Assembly (NCBI GenBank): GCA_035500675.1
Contig: DATJXA010000149.1
Span: 1 to 10,516 of the forward strand
Reading direction: 5' to 3'
Length of the DNA stretch: 10,516 nucleotides
Source: JAGVPT01 sp035500675
GTDB taxonomy: Bacteria; Bacteroidota; Ignavibacteria; UBA10030; UBA8401
Positions within the stretch are counted from its first letter, which is position 1. The number at the start of each line of letters is the position of its first letter. Made by a program: the position numbers and the translations under genes. Shown here piece after piece: positions 6,919 through 10,516 of this stretch. Under the pieces are notes generated by a model, which had not been told where the DNA came from, did not search any database, and saw only the letters and a list, made by a program, of their open reading frames with translations.

Positions 6919-7779
6919 CTACTTCATCAAGATCAATCGCTTGATTTCTGTGGACGAGCCCGCCGTCAACCGATAGAAATAGACTCCTGACGAGTTGTTT
7001 TTCGCATTCCACGTTGCCGAGTAGTGGCCCGCGCTCATCTCGCGATCGACAAGCGTCGCTACTTCATTCCCAAGAATGTCATAGACCTTCAATTTCACGC
7101 GACCGTTTTGCGGGATTGAAAACTCAATGGTCGTTGAAGGATTGAAGGGGTTCGGATAGTTCTGCGCTAAATTGAAAGTCGTAGGTACAGGTTTCGCAAT
7201 TTCGCTCACGACAGTGGAAGGTCCAAAAGAAACGTCGTCGATCAGGAAATACGATCCAAGGTGAAGAGCAGATGACGGACCGGGGACGATAGTAAATTCG
7301 ATTTTAGCGTTGTCCGGGACATCGCCGGACAAGTACGAAATTGGAATTGTAAATTGAGTGTACGAACCTACCGTTGTCGCTATCGTAAAGACCCCGGCTC
7401 CCACTGGATTGTCGCTCTTATATAAGAGAATCTGCATCCACAAAGAATCTCCGCCGACGCAGGTGTATTTATAGTACCCCGTCAAGCTCGAATACCGGGC
7501 GCTTATCGTAAACCCTGTGGAATTGCTTCCGGCGGATAGCGTGGGTCCTAGTACCACTGAATAGAAGGGTACATTCGCGCCTTTTGCCGCAAAGGATCCC
7601 GAATGAGCATCCGACGATTGAGTTACGGTGGTGTCTGTCGAGGAATTGTTGCTGAACCAATCGCTCGGATAAACAGGGCTCTGCCAGGTTTCAAATCCGC
7701 CGTTAAGGATTTGTGCGTCAAGAGAGGGGCGCAGAGGAAGGGCGAAGATCAATGCCGCAAAGAGTATCAAGCGTTTCAT
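6919..7779 (-). CDS. Secreted protein with T9SS type A C-terminal sorting domain
   Basis: This is a 286-residue exported protein. Residues 1-22 are a Sec signal peptide (MKRLILFAALIFALP..., likely cut after LDA). Residues about 25-188 look like a beta-sandwich of carbohydrate-binding or PCMD-like type, opening LNGGFETWQSPVYPSDW (25-41) and closing SYFLIDDVSFGP (176-187); the exact family and ligand are not identifiable. Residues about 201-286 are the T9SS type A sorting domain: FNLAQNYPNPFNPSTTIEF (202-220), KVYDILGNEVATLV (231-244), SGVYFYRL (264-271) and the basic end KRLILMK. This domain sends the protein through the type IX system, with likely anchoring at or release from the cell surface. 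No secretion component is encoded nearby. The gene stands alone between its own Shine-Dalgarno and a strong terminator. Confidence 0.9.
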   Translation of the reverse strand: MKRLILFAALIFALPLRPSLDAQILNGGFETWQSPVYPSDWFSNNSSTDTTVTQSSDAHSGSFAAKGANVPFYSVVLGPTLSAGSNSTGFTISARYSSLTGYYKYTCVGGDSLWMQILLYKSDNPVGAGVFTIATTVGSYTQFTIPISYLSGDVPDNAKIEFTIVPGPSSALHLGSYFLIDDVSFGPSTVVSEIAKPVPTTFNLAQNYPNPFNPSTTIEFSIPQNGRVKLKVYDILGNEVATLVDREMSAGHYSATWNAKNNSSGVYFYRLTAGSSTEIKRLILMK

Positions 7780-7782
7780 AGC

Positions 7783-7789
7783 ACCTCCT
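7783..7789 (-). promoter_or_regulatory. Strong Shine-Dalgarno of the T9SS-cargo gene
   Basis: AGGAGGT on the minus strand lies three bases before ATG 7779. It is the best ribosome-binding site in the window and fixes the start. Most other genes here have weak or partial sites, so this gene may be well expressed. Confidence 0.75.
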
Positions 7790-8096
7790 GAAATTGTGTT
7801 TGAAGTCGGCTCCTTGGAAAAGCATCACTATGAATTGGCGAAAGAGTCTATTTCGATATGGAGGGAGTTCCCAATCGAGTGTACGAGTTTGTCAGGAACT
7901 TGACCTAAAATAGGGTTGCTGCAAGGAATAATTCAACTGCATATTTATGTAGTTTTGAACAGGAAAGCGCCAGAGGTGCCCGAGTTGGATAAATATGGCC
8001 GCGAGGGGATCATTTTTTATCGTCATTTTATGGAACAACGGGAGCATGAATACTGTTTTTCTTTCATCAAACGGTGAACTAAAAATAGGAGTAATT
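7790..8096. other. Intergenic space between divergent T9SS-cargo and DUF1572 genes
   Basis: I see no gene, RNA or strong hairpin in this 307-bp stretch. It must hold the leftward promoter of the T9SS-cargo gene and the rightward one of the DUF1572 gene, but no well-spaced -35/-10 pair stood out. The DUF1572 frame stays open upstream to ATG 7995, but that extension lacks family character and a ribosome-binding site. Confidence 0.5.
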
Positions 8097-8597
8097 ATGA
8101 GAACCACATCGAATCCGATCGAATCGTCCTCGGGCATATTGACGCAATACAAGGAATTATCGGACAAGGCGATGGCGCAGATCAGTGACGAGGAATTCTT
8201 TCGTCAGCCAGACCCGGAATCAAACAGCATCGCTATTATCGTCAAGCACGTCGCCGGCAACCTGCTCAGCAGGTGGACCGACTTTTTGACCACTGACGGC
8301 GAAAAAACATGGAGAAACAGAGACGGCGAGTTTGAAATGGAGCGACCGAACCGAGCCGAACTTATGCAGCAATGGGAAAAGGGATGGCAGACTCTTTTTG
8401 GCGCTATGCGCTCATTAACTCCGAGCGATCTTTCAAAGATCGTGCCCATCCGGAACGAACCTCATTCAGTGCTCGAAGCCATTAACAGAAGCCTAGCGCA
8501 TATCAGCTATCATGCGGGACAGATCGTGTACCTGGCCAAGATGTACAAGTCGGCTGAGTGGCAAACATTGACGGTTCCCAAAAAGAAGCGCGTTTAG
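8097..8597 (+). CDS. DUF1572 / DinB-like four-helix protein
   Basis: With ATG 8097 the product has 166 residues, normal for DUF1572 within the DinB/YfiT-like superfamily of metal-binding four-helix bundles. The metal-ligand histidines expected of the fold are visible: H51 in IIVKHVAGNLLSRW, and H135 and H139 in LAHISYHAGQIVYL. The segment TDFLTTDGEKTWRNRD (61-76) and the end EWQTLTVPKK are typical of DUF1572. Related enzymes include thiol transferases (bacillithiol or mycothiol), but the activity of DUF1572 members is unknown. I chose 8097 over the longer frame from 7995 because AGGAG (8087-8091) lies five bases upstream and the helical bundle begins shortly after. The protein is cytoplasmic and probably monocistronic. 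Confidence 0.87.
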   Translation: MRTTSNPIESSSGILTQYKELSDKAMAQISDEEFFRQPDPESNSIAIIVKHVAGNLLSRWTDFLTTDGEKTWRNRDGEFEMERPNRAELMQQWEKGWQTLFGAMRSLTPSDLSKIVPIRNEPHSVLEAINRSLAHISYHAGQIVYLAKMYKSAEWQTLTVPKKKRV

Positions 8598-8734
8598 TTA
8601 TCGCAAGGCGAAGGCCGAAGAAGATCGACAATGTACATCGGCTCGGTCTCTAATCCGCAAAACTCCCTTCCTGATCGTCCGCGATCTTTGCAATCGGCCC
8701 CCATGTTTCCTCAATGTTAAATTTTTTTAGAGAA

Positions 8735-8763
8735 TTGATTCCGGAGTGAATCGGGGTTATATT
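8735..8763 (+). promoter_or_regulatory. Putative sigma70-type promoter of phosphoesterase gene
   Basis: TTGATT (8735-8740) and TATATT (8758-8763) are separated by exactly 17 bases. The predicted start near 8770 gives a leader of about 60 bases to ATG 8832. The rest of the 234-bp gap after the DUF1572 gene shows nothing else I can support. Confidence 0.5.
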
Positions 8764-8831
8764 TTCTTTCAGTCGGGCTATGGAATGCTCACAAAATGAA
8801 AACTTGGAATCAATTCATAACGGAGAAAACA

Positions 8832-9794
8832 ATGAACGTGCGGACTAGTTTTTTAATGGGATTGTTCTTGGCGATTGTCGTAATGTCAAAGATGTGTAGC
8901 GCTCAAACGTTGGCGTGGCCGGATTCTCTTCCGGTCTTCGACCACGTTGTTATTGTGATCGAAGAGAATAAGGATTATGAAGAAATTGTCGATAATGCGT
9001 CGGCGCCGTACATCAACACGCTGGTGCATGAAGGGGCGAATTTCACTCACATGTATGCTGAAGAGCATAAAAGCGAAGGAAACTATTTTTGGCTTATGTC
9101 CGGAGACAATCAGAATGTGGGGTTCAACGATGCGACCCCTCCCGGGATGATCTTCGCCCCAAATATCGGAGAACAGCTTATCGACAAAGGGCTCACGTTT
9201 AAGGGCTACTCCGAAGATCTGCCAGAAATTGGCAGTACGGTGTCGCTTAAATATCCGTATGCGCGCAAACATGTTCCGTGGGTGAGCTTCGGCAATCTTC
9301 CCGGCGGCAGTGATCCCGATTCTTCTACCAACCTGCAGTTTGCGCAGTTCCCCGCCGATTTTACGAAACTTCCGACCGTGTCGTTTGTCATCCCGAATTT
9401 GATCAACGATATGCACGACGACCCCGATAACGTCGTGCATGGCGACGTATGGCTACGCAAAAATATGGATGCATATTATCAATGGGCAAAAAATCATAAC
9501 AGCCTTTTGATCATCACGTTCGATGAAAACGAAGATCCGACAAAATTCGCGGGGCCGACCGATCCTTCAAGCTCGGACAAAGTCATGCAGAACAGAATTG
9601 CAACGATCTTCGCAGGAGCTCACATTAAGCATGGAGACTACGCAGAAGGAAAAGGGATCACGCACGTAAACGTTCTACGGACTCTCGAAGCCATGTACGG
9701 CCTCCCAACGTGCGGGAGGCAACTGTCCTCTGCGCTGAAATTCGGAATCCCTTCGGACTACATCATCACAGATGTGTTCGAGGTCAGGAAATAG
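8832..9794 (+). CDS. Secreted phosphoesterase / acid phosphatase (AcpA-phospholipase C superfamily)
   Basis: This 320-residue exported enzyme belongs to the phosphoesterase family that includes acid phosphatase AcpA and bacterial phospholipase C. Residues 1-24 are a Sec signal peptide ending CSA before Q25. The catalytic features are in order: HVVIVIEENKDYEEI (38-52) with E45/N46, HKSEGNYFWL (79-88) with the likely nucleophile S81, NDMHDDPDN (192-200), HGDVWLRKN (203-211), and LIITFDENED (226-235) with D231/E232. From memory, the equivalent Glu-Asn, Ser and Asp-Glu bind the metal and form the phosphoenzyme in Francisella AcpA. It lacks the larger phospholipase C C-terminal domains and the T9SS sorting domain, so it is probably a periplasmic phosphomonoesterase; its substrate is unknown. 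ATG 8832 is preferred to the in-frame ATG 8796 because GGAG (8822-8825) lies six bases upstream and the signal peptide begins there. Confidence 0.9.
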   Translation: MNVRTSFLMGLFLAIVVMSKMCSAQTLAWPDSLPVFDHVVIVIEENKDYEEIVDNASAPYINTLVHEGANFTHMYAEEHKSEGNYFWLMSGDNQNVGFNDATPPGMIFAPNIGEQLIDKGLTFKGYSEDLPEIGSTVSLKYPYARKHVPWVSFGNLPGGSDPDSSTNLQFAQFPADFTKLPTVSFVIPNLINDMHDDPDNVVHGDVWLRKNMDAYYQWAKNHNSLLIITFDENEDPTKFAGPTDPSSSDKVMQNRIATIFAGAHIKHGDYAEGKGITHVNVLRTLEAMYGLPTCGRQLSSALKFGIPSDYIITDVFEVRK

Positions 9795-9924
9795 GGTAAA
9801 CCCCGGCGGTTCTCATCTTTCTGTGGAAGAATTTTTCTGCCTTTTTATCTGTTAATCCATTAGAGCCCGGATGTGTCAAACGGAAAGGCACACGAGTATT
9901 TTTGTTGAAAGGAGCTAATGGAAC

Positions 9925-10437
9925 ATGAATAGAGGAACGATAGCAGCGGTTATTCTGACAGCCGCCATGGTTTTTGGCGGATGCACCGCCGACAGATATG
10001 CGTACCGCGGGAGAGGGCGTGAGATGAAGCCCGACACGCTTGCGATGAAAAAAAGCGACGTGATCTCGTTGTCCAAAGCGGGGGTCAGCGATAGTCTCAT
10101 TATCACGATGCTCACGGCTTCGGACTCATGGTTTCAACTCAAGCCGCAAGACGTGATCGATCTCAAGAACGCCGGCGTTAGCGACAGAGTGATCAGCGCA
10201 ATGGTTGAGATGAACGCGCCTCCGCCACAAGGTGACGGATCGAGCGAATCGGCGTACTATTCCTATTCGCCTTACTACTGGTATCCGGGGTATTATCCGT
10301 ACTGGTATTATCCCTCATTGTACTTCGGGTTTGGATACAGATATTATCATTCCCCGTATTACGTGCACCGCGTTGCTCCTCACGGATACTACTATGGCGG
10401 TCGTTCCGGCGTCCGAAACAGCGGTCGCCATCGATGA
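9925..10437 (+). CDS. Small Tyr-rich lipoprotein with duplicated DVIxLxxAGVSD motif
   Basis: This 170-residue putative lipoprotein has a signal peptide with lipobox VFGGC (C20 lipidated). It carries two copies of a 21-residue helical motif, at 42-62 and 73-93, sharing the pattern DVI-x-L-xx-AGVSD-xx-I-xx-M with a 31-residue period. A low-complexity tail (about 110-158) follows, with runs such as YYWYPGYYPYWYYPSLYFG rich in Tyr, Pro, Gly and Trp, and a basic end. I know the AGVSD-type motif from uncharacterised envelope lipoproteins but cannot assign a function. The Tyr-rich tail suggests surface or outer-membrane association or self-assembly, by inference only. AGGAG (9910-9914) lies ten bases before the ATG, a long but usable spacing; the out-of-frame ATG 9918 gives only four codons. 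No terminator or further gene is evident in the 79 bases after the stop. Confidence 0.82.
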   Translation: MNRGTIAAVILTAAMVFGGCTADRYAYRGRGREMKPDTLAMKKSDVISLSKAGVSDSLIITMLTASDSWFQLKPQDVIDLKNAGVSDRVISAMVEMNAPPPQGDGSSESAYYSYSPYYWYPGYYPYWYYPSLYFGFGYRYYHSPYYVHRVAPHGYYYGGRSGVRNSGRHR

Positions 10438-10516
10438 TGAACCATGAGAATTACGCGGACTGTTGAGATCCTTCGCGGAGGTCGTTCATAGAAAACCGAG
10501 AGCCCGGCATCGAAAG

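Noticed and set aside
7950..7957. TAGTTTTG, a match to the Bacteroidota -7 element TAnnTTTG (others at 9897-9904 and, on the minus strand, 2751-2758)
   Set aside because: None has a TTG-type -33 element at the right distance, and the 9897 site would start transcription inside the ribosome-binding site. The matches look like chance.
7995..8096. Upstream extension of the DUF1572 frame by 34 codons
   Set aside because: It has no ribosome-binding site at ATG 7995 and no family similarity, while ATG 8097 has AGGAG at proper spacing and gives the usual length.
8886..9440. Minus-strand 184-codon frame opposite the phosphoesterase
   Set aside because: Antisense shadow; the plus strand carries the complete set of catalytic motifs.

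Overview
The window looks like a chromosomal segment from the FCB group (Bacteroidota, Ignavibacteriota or a near relative). The best evidence is the secreted protein at 6919-7779. It ends in a type IX secretion (T9SS) type A sorting domain of the wording common in Ignavibacteria-like genomes (NLAQNYPNPFNPST). A DUF2723 membrane protein, typical of the same phyla, points the same way. The genus cannot be told from this sequence.

Left part (1 to about 2.7 kb): an AT-rich block, all on the minus strand. Hand counts give 18 G+C in bases 241-300 and 23 in 1981-2040, against 35 in bases 4441-4500 of the neighbouring gene. It holds a two-gene cassette: a HEPN-type protein with an R-N-x3-H ribonuclease motif, then a DUF262 (GmrSD/SspE-like) protein with an intact DGQQR motif that runs off the left edge. 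The cassette has its own promoter and is insulated upstream by a strong terminator. It resembles a small anti-phage or toxin module inserted beside housekeeping genes and is the most interesting part of the window. A 62-codon orphan ORF and several hairpins lie between it and the core genes.

Middle (2.8-6.9 kb): a large DUF2723 GT-C-like membrane protein (minus) is divergent from a cyclic-nucleotide-binding/DUF1003 membrane protein (plus). The 337-bp space between them has one recognisable promoter in each direction and a 16-bp inverted repeat over the leftward -10 box.

Right part (6.9-10.5 kb): a T9SS-exported protein (minus) faces the cNMP/DUF1003 gene across a bidirectional terminator. 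A DUF1572/DinB-like protein, a secreted AcpA-type phosphoesterase and a small Tyr-rich lipoprotein with a duplicated motif follow on the plus strand. These appear to be separate transcription units with no obvious shared pathway, apart from a bias to envelope and exported proteins. No tRNA, rRNA, CRISPR array, transposase or integrase was seen.
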